A stretch of 7,599 nucleotides of DNA from Actinomycetes bacterium (GCA_023388235.1 JAEWGQ010000081.1:1-7599), one strand, 5' to 3'. Counted from the first letter of the stretch, positions 1 to 6,353 are shown. Translations and numbers: made by a program. The notes: generated by a model from the letters alone, not told the origin.

Positions 1-544
1 CGCCGATGCCGCCGACCTGCTGGGGCGGGGCGCCGCCCACGCCCCACCACCGCTCGCCCGGGGCGGCCGGGTCCGCGTCGGTGGTCGGGTTGGCGTCCGC
101 GAGGCACGCGCGGATCGCGGCGCCGTCCCGCACCGGGTCGAGGGCCGTCACGACGGACTCCGCCGCGACAGCGGGCGGCGGCGTGGCGGTGTGCAGCCAC
201 TCCCAGCCGGTCCGGGCGGGGTGCAGGCCCAGCCGCCGCACGTCGGCGGCGTGCAGCAGCCCGAGCGCGTCCGTGCCCACCCAGGCGAACAGGTGCGTGG
301 CGTCGGTGTGGCGCCGCAGCGCGTCCGCCACCGCCCCGGCCGGCCCGAGCGCGACCAGCACGGTCCCCGGGGTGCCGCGCGTGGTGCGCAGGACGGCCAC
401 CAGCGCCCCGCCGGGGGCCTCGACGTGCTCCGGCCGCAGCCAGCCGCTCTCGTCCAGCAGGAACGGGTCGTCCACCCAGCCCGCGGGCAGCGCGGGCGGG
501 GCGGACGGCACCGGGGCGGCGGACGGGTGGTCCGCCGCGCTCAC
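1..544 (-). CDS. GNAT-like N-acetyltransferase family protein, N-terminal part (cut by window start)
   Basis: An open frame of 181 codons runs from a GTG at 544-542 to the window edge without a stop. Its start overlaps the aspS stop as GTGA, so translation is probably coupled to aspS. The visible part has a Pro/Ala-rich start (residues 1-22), then a region with Trp and hydrophobic beta-type stretches ([42 protein letters not shown]). It ends with a segment at about residues 140-175 ([19 protein letters not shown], then GERWWGVGG) that resembles the start of the acetyl-CoA-binding domain in actinobacterial GNAT proteins lying next to aspS. The acetyl-CoA-binding core and catalytic part lie outside the window, so enzymatic activity cannot be checked. 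The reading frame is well supported by GC-rich third positions and coupling. The family call is moderate and the substrate is unknown. Confidence 0.72.
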   Translation of the reverse strand, partial: MSAADHPSAAPVPSAPPALPAGWVDDPFLLDESGWLRPEHVEAPGGALVAVLRTTRGTPGTVLVALGPAGAVADALRRHTDATHLFAWVGTDALGLLHAADVRRLGLHPARTGWEWLHTATPPPAVAAESVVTALDPVRDGAAIRACLADANPTTDADPAAPGERWWGVGGAPPQQVGGIG

Positions 545-2352
545 GCCTCGACGGTCGCGGCGGCGGCCTCGTCCTTCGCGCCGGACCCGTCCTTCGCCGC
601 CTTCGGCTTGGCGTCGACGCCGGCCTCCCGGCGCTGCTCCGGCGTGATGGGGGCCGGGGCCCCGGTCAGCGGGTCGTAGCCGCCACCGGACTTCGGGAAC
701 GCGATGACGTCGCGGATCGACTCGGAGCCGGTCAGCAGCGCCACCACGCGGTCCCAGCCGAACGCGATGCCGCCGTGCGGCGGGGCGCCGAACTGGAACG
801 CGTCGAGCAGCCAGCCGAACTTCTCGCGCGCCTCGGCCTCGTCGATGCCCATGACCGCGAACACGCGCTCCTGCACGTCGCGGCGGTGGATACGGATCGA
901 GCCGCCGCCGATCTCGTTGCCGTTGCAGACGATGTCGTACGCGTAGGCCAGGGCCTCGCCCGGGGACTCCTCGAAGCGGTCGATCCACTCGGGGGTGGGC
1001 GAGGTGAACGCGTGGTGCACGGCCGTCCAGGCGCCCTCGCCGACGGCGACGTCGTCGTCCTCGCCCGTGGGCTTGAACAGCGGCGCGTCCACCACCCAGA
1101 GGAACGACCACGCGGACTCGTCGACCAGCCCGCCGCGGCGGCCGATCTCGAGGCGCGCCGCACCGAGCAGCCCGCGGGCCTCGGACGGCTTGCCGGCGGC
1201 GAAGAACACCGCGTCGCCCGGCTGGGCGCCGACGGCGGCGACGAGGCCCTCGCGCTCGGCCTCGGAGATGTTCTTGGCGACCGGCCCGCCGAGCGTGCCG
1301 TCCTCGCCGACCGTGACGTACGCCAGGCCCTTGGCGCCGCGCTGCTTGGCCCACTCCTGCCACGCGTCGAACCCGCGCCGCGGGGTCGAGGCGCCGCCCG
1401 GCTGGACGACCGCGCCGACGTACGGCGCCTGGAACACGCGGAACGGGGTGTCGGCGAAGAACTCCGTCAGCTCGACGAGCTCCAGCCCGAAGCGCAGGTC
1501 CGGCTTGTCCGTGCCGTACCGGGCCATCGCCTCGGCGTAGGTCATCCGCGGCAGCGGCGTCGGCACCTCGTGGCCGATCAGGCCCCACAGCGCGACGAGG
1601 ATCTCCTCGCCGAGCGCGATGACGTCCTCCTGGTCGACGAAGGACATCTCGATGTCGAGCTGGGTGAACTCCGGCTGGCGGTCCGCGCGGAAGTCCTCGT
1701 CGCGGTAGCAGCGCGCGAGCTGGTAGTACCGCTCGAGCCCGCCGACCATGAGCAGCTGCTTGAACAGCTGCGGCGACTGCGGCAGCGCGTACCAGGAGCC
1801 GGGCGCGAGGCGCGCGGGCACGAGGAAGTCGCGCGCGCCCTCGGGGGTGGAGTGCGTGAGCGTCGGCGTCTCGACCTCGACGAACTCGTGGGCGTCGAGC
1901 ACCCGCCGGGCGGCCTGGCTGGCGCGCGAGCGCAGCCGCATCGCGTGGGCGGGCGCGGGCCGGCGCAGGTCGAGGTAGCGGTAGCGCAGGCGCGCCTCCT
2001 CGCCGACGGGCTCGTCCAGCGAGGACGACACCTGGAACGGCAGCGGCGCGGACTCGTTGAGCACGACGACCTGCTGGGCGACGACCTCGACCGCACCCGT
2101 CGCCAGGTGGTCGTTCTCGTTGCCCTCGGGGCGGCGGCCGACCTCGCCGGTCACCTGGAGCACGTACTCGGCGCGCAGGCCGTGCGCGACGGCCTCGTCG
2201 CGGATGACGACCTGGGCGATGCCGGACGCGTCCCGGAGGTCCACGAACGCGACCCCACCGTGATCACGACGGCGGTCCACCCACCCGGTCAGGGTGACGG
2301 TGGTGCCGATGTGCTCGGCCCGCAGCGAGCCGGCGGTGTGGGTGCGCAGCAC
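541..2352 (-). CDS. aspS: Aspartyl-tRNA synthetase (AspRS), bacterial class IIb type
   Basis: This 603-residue cytoplasmic enzyme charges tRNA(Asp) with aspartate using ATP. The N-terminal OB-fold anticodon-binding domain spans about residues 1-105 ([20 protein letters not shown]). Class II motif 1 lies around 125-170. Motif 2 is at 216-238 (YRDED, then [11 protein letters not shown]). The bacterial insertion (GAD) domain is at about 285-420. Motif 3 is at 527-542 ([16 protein letters not shown]). The ending [20 protein letters not shown] is standard for the family. Residues 581-603 form a Lys/Ala/Glu-rich tail not needed for the fold. The GTG start is chosen because it gives the family-typical beginning [10 protein letters not shown] and has GAGAGGA six bases upstream. 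His31 is a position I recall being tied to relaxed tRNA(Asn) recognition, so the enzyme may be non-discriminating. It has its own promoter and is followed by the coupled GNAT-like gene. Confidence 0.98.
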   Translation of the reverse strand: MLRTHTAGSLRAEHIGTTVTLTGWVDRRRDHGGVAFVDLRDASGIAQVVIRDEAVAHGLRAEYVLQVTGEVGRRPEGNENDHLATGAVEVVAQQVVVLNESAPLPFQVSSSLDEPVGEEARLRYRYLDLRRPAPAHAMRLRSRASQAARRVLDAHEFVEVETPTLTHSTPEGARDFLVPARLAPGSWYALPQSPQLFKQLLMVGGLERYYQLARCYRDEDFRADRQPEFTQLDIEMSFVDQEDVIALGEEILVALWGLIGHEVPTPLPRMTYAEAMARYGTDKPDLRFGLELVELTEFFADTPFRVFQAPYVGAVVQPGGASTPRRGFDAWQEWAKQRGAKGLAYVTVGEDGTLGGPVAKNISEAEREGLVAAVGAQPGDAVFFAAGKPSEARGLLGAARLEIGRRGGLVDESAWSFLWVVDAPLFKPTGEDDDVAVGEGAWTAVHHAFTSPTPEWIDRFEESPGEALAYAYDIVCNGNEIGGGSIRIHRRDVQERVFAVMGIDEAEAREKFGWLLDAFQFGAPPHGGIAFGWDRVVALLTGSESIRDVIAFPKSGGGYDPLTGAPAPITPEQRREAGVDAKPKAAKDGSGAKDEAAAATVEA

Positions 2353-2358
2353 GAGGAG

Positions 2359-2365
2359 TCCTCTC
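2359..2365 (-). promoter_or_regulatory. aspS ribosome binding site
   Basis: GAGAGGA on the minus strand, six bases before the GTG at 2352. It fixes the aspS start, since no other plausible start agrees with the family N-terminus. Confidence 0.75.
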
Positions 2366-2399
2366 AGGTGGGTGGGTCGCTGCCCGGGGCAGCCCGGCG

Positions 2400-2405
2400 A
2401 GTCTA
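2400..2405 (-). promoter_or_regulatory. aspS promoter, -10 element
   Basis: TAGACT on the minus strand fits the actinobacterial TANNNT -10 consensus and would start transcription near 2393, giving a leader of about 40 bases. No good -35 element is seen 16-18 bases upstream (GGACGG at best), which is common in actinobacteria. A small perfect hairpin (GCTGCC at 2379-2384, GGCAGC at 2388-2393) would form the very 5' end of the mRNA. The same TAGACT hexamer precedes the cyclophilin gene. Confidence 0.5.
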
Positions 2406-2412
2406 CTGCGCA

Positions 2413-2451
2413 CCGGCCCGCCGCCGTCCGACGCGCGGGACGGCGGGCCGG
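2413..2451 (-). terminator. GC-rich hairpin after the radical SAM gene
   Basis: CCGCCGTCC at 2421-2429 pairs perfectly with GGACGGCGG at 2438-2446 around an 8-base loop. Outer pairing extends it (CCGGC at 2413-2417, GCCGG at 2447-2451, with a small bulge). It begins 29 bp past the radical SAM stop. There is no T-run on either strand, so it is an actinobacterial-style stem without U-tract or only a pause/stability element. It also overlaps the place where an aspS -35 element would lie. Confidence 0.5.
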
Positions 2452-2479
2452 CGCACGCCGCGCGCCCGACCGGCCGGGG

Positions 2480-3541
2480 TCAGAAGAGCGCCGGCTGCAC
2501 GACGCCCGGCAGCACCGCCGGCGGGGTCGCCGTCGCGGCCGGCTGCGCCCGCCACGGCGACGGTGACGGCGCCGCCCCCTCCTGCGCCACGCCGGGCCCG
2601 AACAGCCCGTGCCGGCGGCGCAGCGGCCGCAGCCGGTCGCGGAGCCAGCGGTGGTACTCGTCGGGCACGTACGCGCCGCGCCCGTACAGGCGCTGGTACC
2701 GCGGCACCAGCTCCGGGCGGTGCTCGCGCAGCCAGCCGAGCACCAGCGGCCGCACCGGCCCGCGCAGGTGCAGGGGGATGACGGTCACCCAGGACGCGCC
2801 CGCGTCGGCGAGGTCGCGCAGCAGCCCGTCGAGGTGCGCGGTGGAGTCGGTGAGCCACGGCAGCACCGGCGCGACCAGCACGCCGCACTCGAGCCCCGCC
2901 TCGCGGACGGCCCGGACGAGCGCGAGCCGGGCGCGCGGGGTGGGCGTCCCGGGCTCGAGCGCCTGCTGCAGCGCCTCGTCGCCGATGGCGAGCGACACGG
3001 CGACGCTCACCTCCACCTGCGACGCCGCCTGCGCCAGCAGCGGCAGGTCCCGGCGCAGCAGCGTGCCCTTCGTCAGCAGGGACAGGGGCGTGCCGGAGTC
3101 CGCGAGCGCGCCGATGATCCCCGGCATCAGCGCGTACCGGCCCTCGGCCCGCTGGTAGGGGTCGGTGTTCGTGCCCAGCGCCACGTGCTCGTGCCGCCAG
3201 GACGGCCGGCGCAGCTCCGCGGCGAGCACGTCCACGACGTTCGTCTTCACGACGATCTGGGTCTGGAAGTCCTCCCCCGGCCCCAGGCCCAGGTACTCGT
3301 GGGTCGGCCGGGCGAAGCAGTACGTGCACGCGTGCAGGCACCCGCGCATGGGGTTCACGGTCCACCGGAACGGCATCGCCGAGGCCTCGGGCACCTTGTT
3401 GAGGGCGGAGCGGGCGTGCACCTCGTGGAACGTCACGCCGGCGAAGTCCGGCGTGCGCACGGACCGCTGGAGCCCGGCCAGCGCGAGGCCGGGCAGGGCG
3501 CCGTCCGCCTCCGCCGCGATCTTCTGCCCGTCCCACCGCAT
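2480..3541 (-). CDS. Rv2578c-family (SplB-like, COG1533) radical SAM protein, probably SOS-regulated
   Basis: This 353-residue protein has the radical SAM cluster motif at C68-x3-C72-x2-C75 ([17 protein letters not shown]), which would bind a 4Fe-4S cluster and S-adenosylmethionine. The segment [11 protein letters not shown] (120-130), the LLTKGT strand (155-160) and [14 protein letters not shown] (220-233) fit the SplB-like/Rv2578c family, the broad group that includes spore photoproduct lyase. The start MRWDGQ agrees with that family, as I recall the M. tuberculosis protein. No ribosome site precedes the ATG, and a promoter is placed so that the mRNA would begin at the A of ATG. A perfect LexA box overlaps that promoter. 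There are only four cysteines: the cluster trio and C219. After about residue 318 a Pro/Ala-rich linker leads to the C-terminus QPALF, resembling a beta-clamp binding peptide. Family and cofactor are clear. The substrate is unknown, and a DNA-repair role is inference. Confidence 0.93.
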   Translation of the reverse strand: MRWDGQKIAAEADGALPGLALAGLQRSVRTPDFAGVTFHEVHARSALNKVPEASAMPFRWTVNPMRGCLHACTYCFARPTHEYLGLGPGEDFQTQIVVKTNVVDVLAAELRRPSWRHEHVALGTNTDPYQRAEGRYALMPGIIGALADSGTPLSLLTKGTLLRRDLPLLAQAASQVEVSVAVSLAIGDEALQQALEPGTPTPRARLALVRAVREAGLECGVLVAPVLPWLTDSTAHLDGLLRDLADAGASWVTVIPLHLRGPVRPLVLGWLREHRPELVPRYQRLYGRGAYVPDEYHRWLRDRLRPLRRRHGLFGPGVAQEGAAPSPSPWRAQPAATATPPAVLPGVVQPALF

Positions 3542-3547
3542 GCACCG

Positions 3548-3576
3548 ATTCGAACACGTGTTCGACCCGCACGCAA
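3548..3576 (-). promoter_or_regulatory. Predicted leaderless promoter of the radical SAM gene
   Basis: On the minus strand TTGCGT (3576-3571) and TCGAAT (3553-3548) are separated by 17 bases. The -10 matches TATAAT at four of six positions. Six bases then lead to the A of the ATG at 3541, the usual distance to a transcription start. With no Shine-Dalgarno sequence before the ATG, a leaderless mRNA is the simplest reading. Confidence 0.6.
3550..3565. promoter_or_regulatory. LexA (SOS) box
   Basis: TCGAACACGTGTTCGA is a perfect 16-bp palindrome and satisfies the Gram-positive/actinobacterial LexA consensus CGAAC-RNRY-GTTCG at every position. It covers the 5' half of the -10 and most of the spacer of the radical SAM promoter, the position expected for a repressor. 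From memory, the M. tuberculosis homologue Rv2578c was also listed among genes with SOS boxes, which supports the call. The divergent tspO start is 112 bp away, so control of tspO is less likely. Confidence 0.87.
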
Positions 3577-3616
3577 GGCCCCGTCCCGCGGGCTGGGGAC
3601 CGCCGGCCGGCGCCCG

Positions 3617-3644
3617 GGAACGTCAGCATGCTGACCTCCCGGTT
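3617..3644 (+). promoter_or_regulatory. Possible ECF-sigma-type promoter of tspO (weak)
   Basis: GGAAC at 3617-3621 and CGGTT at 3640-3644, 18 bases apart, resemble the -35 (GGAAY) and -10 (GTT-containing) elements of stress sigma factors such as SigR/SigH, although the spacing to GTT is a little long. Transcription would start near 3651, about 27 bases before the tspO ATG. No TANNNT -10 element was found in this region. This is a tentative reading. Confidence 0.22.
3622..3635. repeat. 14-bp perfect palindrome upstream of tspO, candidate operator
   Basis: GTCAGCATGCTGAC equals its own reverse complement and lies 43 bp before the tspO ATG, between the two halves of the weak promoter candidate. 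Its sequence does not match the LexA box 57 bp away. It could bind a dimeric regulator, but no known regulator is recognised from it. Confidence 0.4.
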
Positions 3645-3677
3645 GCCGCCGCGGCGCTCCCGGCGGACGGTGGAGGC

Positions 3678-4211
3678 ATGACCTCCGCCGACGCGACCGT
3701 CCCCTCCCGCCCCGCCACCGGGGACGTGGACCGCTCCGGGTCGACCCGGGGCTGGCCCGTCCTGGTCGGGCTGCTGCTCGTGAACGCCGCCGTGGCCGCC
3801 GGCGGCGCGCTCGCCTCGACCTCCGGCGTCGACGGCTGGTACGCCGACGCCGACAAGCCCGCCTGGACCCCGCCCGACTGGGTCTTCGGCCCGGTGTGGA
3901 CGGTGCTCTACGGCCTGATGGCCGTGGCCGCGTGGCTGATCTGGCGCCGGCACGGCGGGCGCGCGGCCCGCACGGCGCTGGTGCTCTACGGCGTGCAGCT
4001 CGCGCTGAACGCCGCCTGGACGCCGGTGTTCTTCGGCGCCCAGCAGCTGGGCGCCGGCCTCGCGATCATCCTGGCACTCGAGCTCGCGCTGGTCGCCACG
4101 GTCGTGGCCTTCCACCGCCTCACCCCGTGGGTGGCCTGGCTGCTGGGGCCGTACCTGGCCTGGGTCCTGTACGCGACGACGCTCAACGCCGGCGTGGCCG
4201 CGCTCGCCTGA
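3678..4211 (+). CDS. tspO: TspO/MBR (tryptophan-rich sensory protein) family membrane protein
   Basis: This 177-residue protein has five predicted membrane segments at about residues 26-46, 69-89, 98-119, 127-145 and 150-170. Family marks include Trp53-Tyr55 (GWY), the loop KPAWTPPDWVFGPVWTVLY (60-78), NAAWTPVFF (111-119) and AWVLYATTLN (161-170). TspO proteins bind tetrapyrroles and sterol-like ligands and are linked to stress and porphyrin handling; the role here is unknown. The ATG at 3678 is used, but GGAGG lies only one base before it, which is too close. A GTG at 3726 would remove 16 residues of a polar, probably disordered N-terminus (residues 1-24), so the start is uncertain. The gene is divergent from the radical SAM gene and converges on hisS with a 3-bp gap, leaving no room for a separate terminator. 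Confidence 0.93.
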   Translation: MTSADATVPSRPATGDVDRSGSTRGWPVLVGLLLVNAAVAAGGALASTSGVDGWYADADKPAWTPPDWVFGPVWTVLYGLMAVAAWLIWRRHGGRAARTALVLYGVQLALNAAWTPVFFGAQQLGAGLAIILALELALVATVVAFHRLTPWVAWLLGPYLAWVLYATTLNAGVAALA

Positions 4212-4214
4212 CGG

Positions 4215-5576
4215 TCAGCCGGCGGCCGGGACCACGCGCGGCCACAGGTCCTCGGCCGGCGGCGCCCAGGTGCCCGCGTCGGCGTCCACCTGCTCGCCCG
4301 ACCGGATGTCCTTGACCTGGTCGCCGTCCTCGCCCGGGAACCACACGAACGGGATGCCCCGGCGGTCGGCGTGCTTGATCTGCTTGCCGAACTTCGCGGC
4401 CGACGGCGCCACCTCCACCGGGACGCCCCGGGCGCGCAGCGCGGCGGCGACCGCGTCGGACTGCGGGCGCGTCTCCTCCGACGTCACCGCGACCAGGACG
4501 GCCGACGGCACGCCGCGGGTCGCCCGCACGAGGCCGGCGGACAGCAGCCGCGACACCAGGCGGGAGACGCCGATCGACAGCCCGACGCCGGGGTACGCCT
4601 GGTTCCCGTCGGAGGCGAGGGTGTCGTACCGGCCGCCCGAGCAGATCGACCCGAGCTGCTCGTGCCCGACCAGCACCGTCTCGTAGACCGATCCCGTGTA
4701 GTAGTCCAGCCCGCGGGCGATCTTCAGGTCGGCCACGACGACGCCCGGGGCGCGCACCGCGGCGGCCTCCACGAGCTGGCGCAGCTCGGCCAGCCCCTGC
4801 TCCATCAGCTCGGACACGACGCCCTCGCGCGCCGCGAGCTCCCGCACCCGGTCCACCACCCCGGCGTCGCCGCCGGAGATCGCCGCCAGGTCCAGGCAGG
4901 CGCGCGCCTGCTCCGGCGTGGCGCCCGCCTCGGCCACCAGCAGGCCGGCCACCGCGTCCGGGCCGACCTTGTCGAGCTTGTCGATGCTGCGCAGCACCGC
5001 CTCGACGTCCGTCAGCCCGAGCCCGCGGTAGAAGCCCTCCGCCACGCGGCGGTTGTTCACGAGGATGCGCACCGGCGGCAGGCCGATCCCGCGCAGCGCG
5101 CCCAGGGCCTCGGCCATGACGAGCGGCAGCTCGACCTCGTAGTGGTACGGCAGGTCGCCCGCGCCGACGACGTCGATGTCCGCCTGCACGAACTCCCGGA
5201 ACCGGCCGTCCTGGGGGCGCTCCCCGCGCCACACCTTCTGGATCTGGTACCGCCGGAACGGGAACGCCAGGTGCCCGGCGTTCTCCAGCACGTACCGCGC
5301 GAACGGCACCGTCAGGTCGAAGTGCAGCCCGAGCTGCGCGGCCCGCGCCTGCTCCCCCTCGCCGGCCTCCTCCTGCAACCGGCGCAGGACGTAGACCTCC
5401 TTGGACGTCTCGCCCTTGCGCAGCAGCTGGTCCAGCGGCTCGACGGCGCGGGTCTCGATCCCGGCGAACCCGTGCAGCTCGAACGTGCGCCGCAGGGTGT
5501 CGAGGACGTGCTGCTCGACGACGCGACCGTCGGGGAGCCACTCGGGGAAGCCGGACAGCGGGGTGGGGCGTGCCAT
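4215..5576 (-). CDS. hisS: Histidyl-tRNA synthetase (HisRS), class IIa
   Basis: This 453-residue cytoplasmic enzyme, usually a dimer, charges tRNA(His) with histidine. HFDLTVPFARYV (85-96) and motif 2 (RRYQIQKVWRGERP, then REFVQADID, 108-135) belong to the catalytic core. HisRS-specific motifs are ARGLDYYTG (287-295) and CSGGRYD (312-318). Motif 3 is GLSIGVSRL (332-340). The C-terminal anticodon-binding domain is at about 355-445. I chose the ATG at 5576 because it gives the family start MARPTPLSGFPEW and has AGGA eight bases upstream. The ATG at 5585, which overlaps the preceding stop as ATGA, would add only three residues and has an AGG directly against it. It is probably transcribed with, and translationally coupled to, the upstream metallo-beta-lactamase-fold gene. 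Confidence 0.97.
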   Translation of the reverse strand: MARPTPLSGFPEWLPDGRVVEQHVLDTLRRTFELHGFAGIETRAVEPLDQLLRKGETSKEVYVLRRLQEEAGEGEQARAAQLGLHFDLTVPFARYVLENAGHLAFPFRRYQIQKVWRGERPQDGRFREFVQADIDVVGAGDLPYHYEVELPLVMAEALGALRGIGLPPVRILVNNRRVAEGFYRGLGLTDVEAVLRSIDKLDKVGPDAVAGLLVAEAGATPEQARACLDLAAISGGDAGVVDRVRELAAREGVVSELMEQGLAELRQLVEAAAVRAPGVVVADLKIARGLDYYTGSVYETVLVGHEQLGSICSGGRYDTLASDGNQAYPGVGLSIGVSRLVSRLLSAGLVRATRGVPSAVLVAVTSEETRPQSDAVAAALRARGVPVEVAPSAAKFGKQIKHADRRGIPFVWFPGEDGDQVKDIRSGEQVDADAGTWAPPAEDLWPRVVPAAG

Positions 5577-5581
5577 GCGCG

Positions 5582-6283
5582 TCATCCTGCCAGGTACGGG
5601 TTGGTGGCCAGCTCCCGGTCCACCCGCGAGGCGGGTCCGTGCCCCGGCAGCACGTGCGTGCGCGGGTGCAGCGCGGCCACGACGTCCCGCAGCGTCGCCG
5701 CCATCAGCCCGGGGTCGCCGCCGGGCAGGTCGGTGCGGCCCACGGTGCCGGCGAACAGCACGTCGCCCGTGAACGCGACGCGCTCCCCGTCCTGCTCCAG
5801 CAGGTACAGCGTCGAGCCCTCCGTGTGGCCCGGGGCGTGCCGCGCCACCAGGCGGACGCCGCCCAGGACGAGCTCCTCGTCCGGCGTCCGCACCCCGTCG
5901 CCCTGCCCGAACGGCTCCACCGCGCCGGCGTCGAACCCCGCGGCGTCCAGCCCGGCGTCCCGCAGCGCGGCGGCCAGCCCGGTCCCCACGCCCGCGTCGC
6001 CGCCGAGCGTCCCCACGGGGTCCGCGAGGCGGTAGGCGTCCCGCGCGTGCAGCCGCAGCGGGACGCCCGCGGCGCCGGCCACGCGGCCCGCGTCCCAGAC
6101 GTGGTCGGCGTGCCCGTGGGTGGCCAGGACGCCCGCGACGCGCAGCCCGTGCTCCGCGACGGTCGCCGCCACGGCCGGCGCGACGCCGCCCCCGGGGTCC
6201 ACCACCACGCAGGAGCCGTCGTCCGCCGCGACGACGTAGCAGGTCGCCGCGAACACCGGGGCGGTCAGTCCGAAGATGCGCAC
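5582..6283 (-). CDS. Metallo-beta-lactamase-fold hydrolase, glyoxalase II-like (Rv2581c type)
   Basis: This 233-residue protein has the metal-binding motif THGHADH (His56, His58, Asp60, His61). Further ligand positions are His153 (APGHTEG), Asp174 (FTGD) and His215 (LPGHG). This set is expected for a two-metal hydrolase of the glyoxalase II group, which splits thioesters such as S-lactoylglutathione. Actinobacteria mostly lack glutathione, so the true substrate may be a mycothiol thioester or something else. No signal peptide is seen. The GTG start at 6283 gives the natural beginning MRIFGLTAPVFAATCYVV. It lacks a clear ribosome site and sits six bases after a TAGCGT element, suggesting leaderless expression. 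It lies directly upstream of hisS, as in M. tuberculosis from memory. The link with histidyl-tRNA synthesis is unexplained. Confidence 0.93.
   Translation of the reverse strand: MRIFGLTAPVFAATCYVVAADDGSCVVVDPGGGVAPAVAATVAEHGLRVAGVLATHGHADHVWDAGRVAGAAGVPLRLHARDAYRLADPVGTLGGDAGVGTGLAAALRDAGLDAAGFDAGAVEPFGQGDGVRTPDEELVLGGVRLVARHAPGHTEGSTLYLLEQDGERVAFTGDVLFAGTVGRTDLPGGDPGLMAATLRDVVAALHPRTHVLPGHGPASRVDRELATNPYLAG
5585..5588 (-). promoter_or_regulatory. hisS ribosome binding site that decides the start
   Basis: AGGA on the minus strand, eight bases before the ATG at 5576. It shares its last base with the alternative ATG at 5585, which therefore has no usable spacing. The site lies in the last codons of the upstream gene. 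Confidence 0.5.
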
Positions 6284-6289
6284 CCGGCC

Positions 6290-6295
6290 ACGCTA
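6290..6295 (-). promoter_or_regulatory. Promoter of the MBL hydrolase-hisS operon, -10 element
   Basis: TAGCGT on the minus strand (TANNNT type) ends six bases before the GTG at 6283, so transcription would begin at or next to the start codon. With no Shine-Dalgarno sequence present, this indicates a leaderless message, the same layout as the radical SAM gene. No convincing -35 element is seen. The expected place falls in the CCGCGG repeats. Confidence 0.5.
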
Positions 6296-6300
6296 GCGGC

Positions 6301-6320
6301 GCCGCGGCACGCACCGCGGC
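6301..6320. repeat. Inverted repeat GCCGCGG-N6-CCGCGGC between divergent genes
   Basis: GCCGCGG at 6301-6307 and CCGCGGC at 6314-6320 are perfect inverted arms around six bases. A third CCGCGG follows at 6321-6326. The repeat lies where the -35 region of the MBL-hisS promoter would be and about 35 bp upstream of the cyclophilin -10. It could be an operator, but such GC-only repeats can arise by chance in this genome. Confidence 0.35.
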
Positions 6321-6353
6321 CCGCGGTCGCACTCGGGGGTACCCGCGCCTGCC

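Noticed and set aside
2277..2375. CCACCCACC (2277-2285) pairing with GGTGGGTGG (2367-2375), which could hide the aspS ribosome site
   Set aside because: The nine-base pairing is simple sequence, has a roughly 80-base loop, and could arise by chance. No riboswitch or T-box features are present.
2379..2393. Hairpin GCTGCC-CGG-GGCAGC as a terminator in front of aspS
   Set aside because: It lies downstream of the aspS -10 element at the predicted mRNA 5' end and has no T-run, so a 5' stabilising stem is more likely than termination.
775..2781. A 668-codon open frame on the plus strand antisense to aspS
   Set aside because: It is the mirror of a clear synthetase gene, Arg/Leu/Val-rich with no family motif. 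Long antisense frames are expected at this GC content.
2480..3541. A possible intein in the radical SAM protein, as reported for some family members
   Set aside because: The 353-residue protein is continuous through the cluster motif and the TNTDPYQ region, with no inserted block or splicing motifs.
2403..4115. A 570-codon minus-strand frame across the radical SAM and tspO genes
   Set aside because: Arg/Gly/Ala-rich shadow frame that overlaps two recognised genes and the divergent control region.
5583..5585. hisS start at the ATG overlapping the MBL stop (ATGA)
   Set aside because: It has no properly spaced ribosome site; the ATG at 5576 has AGGA eight bases upstream and matches the usual family start. 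The difference is three residues.
4371..6035. A 554-codon plus-strand frame antisense to hisS and the MBL gene
   Set aside because: Low-complexity composition and no domain; hisS and the MBL gene explain the region fully.
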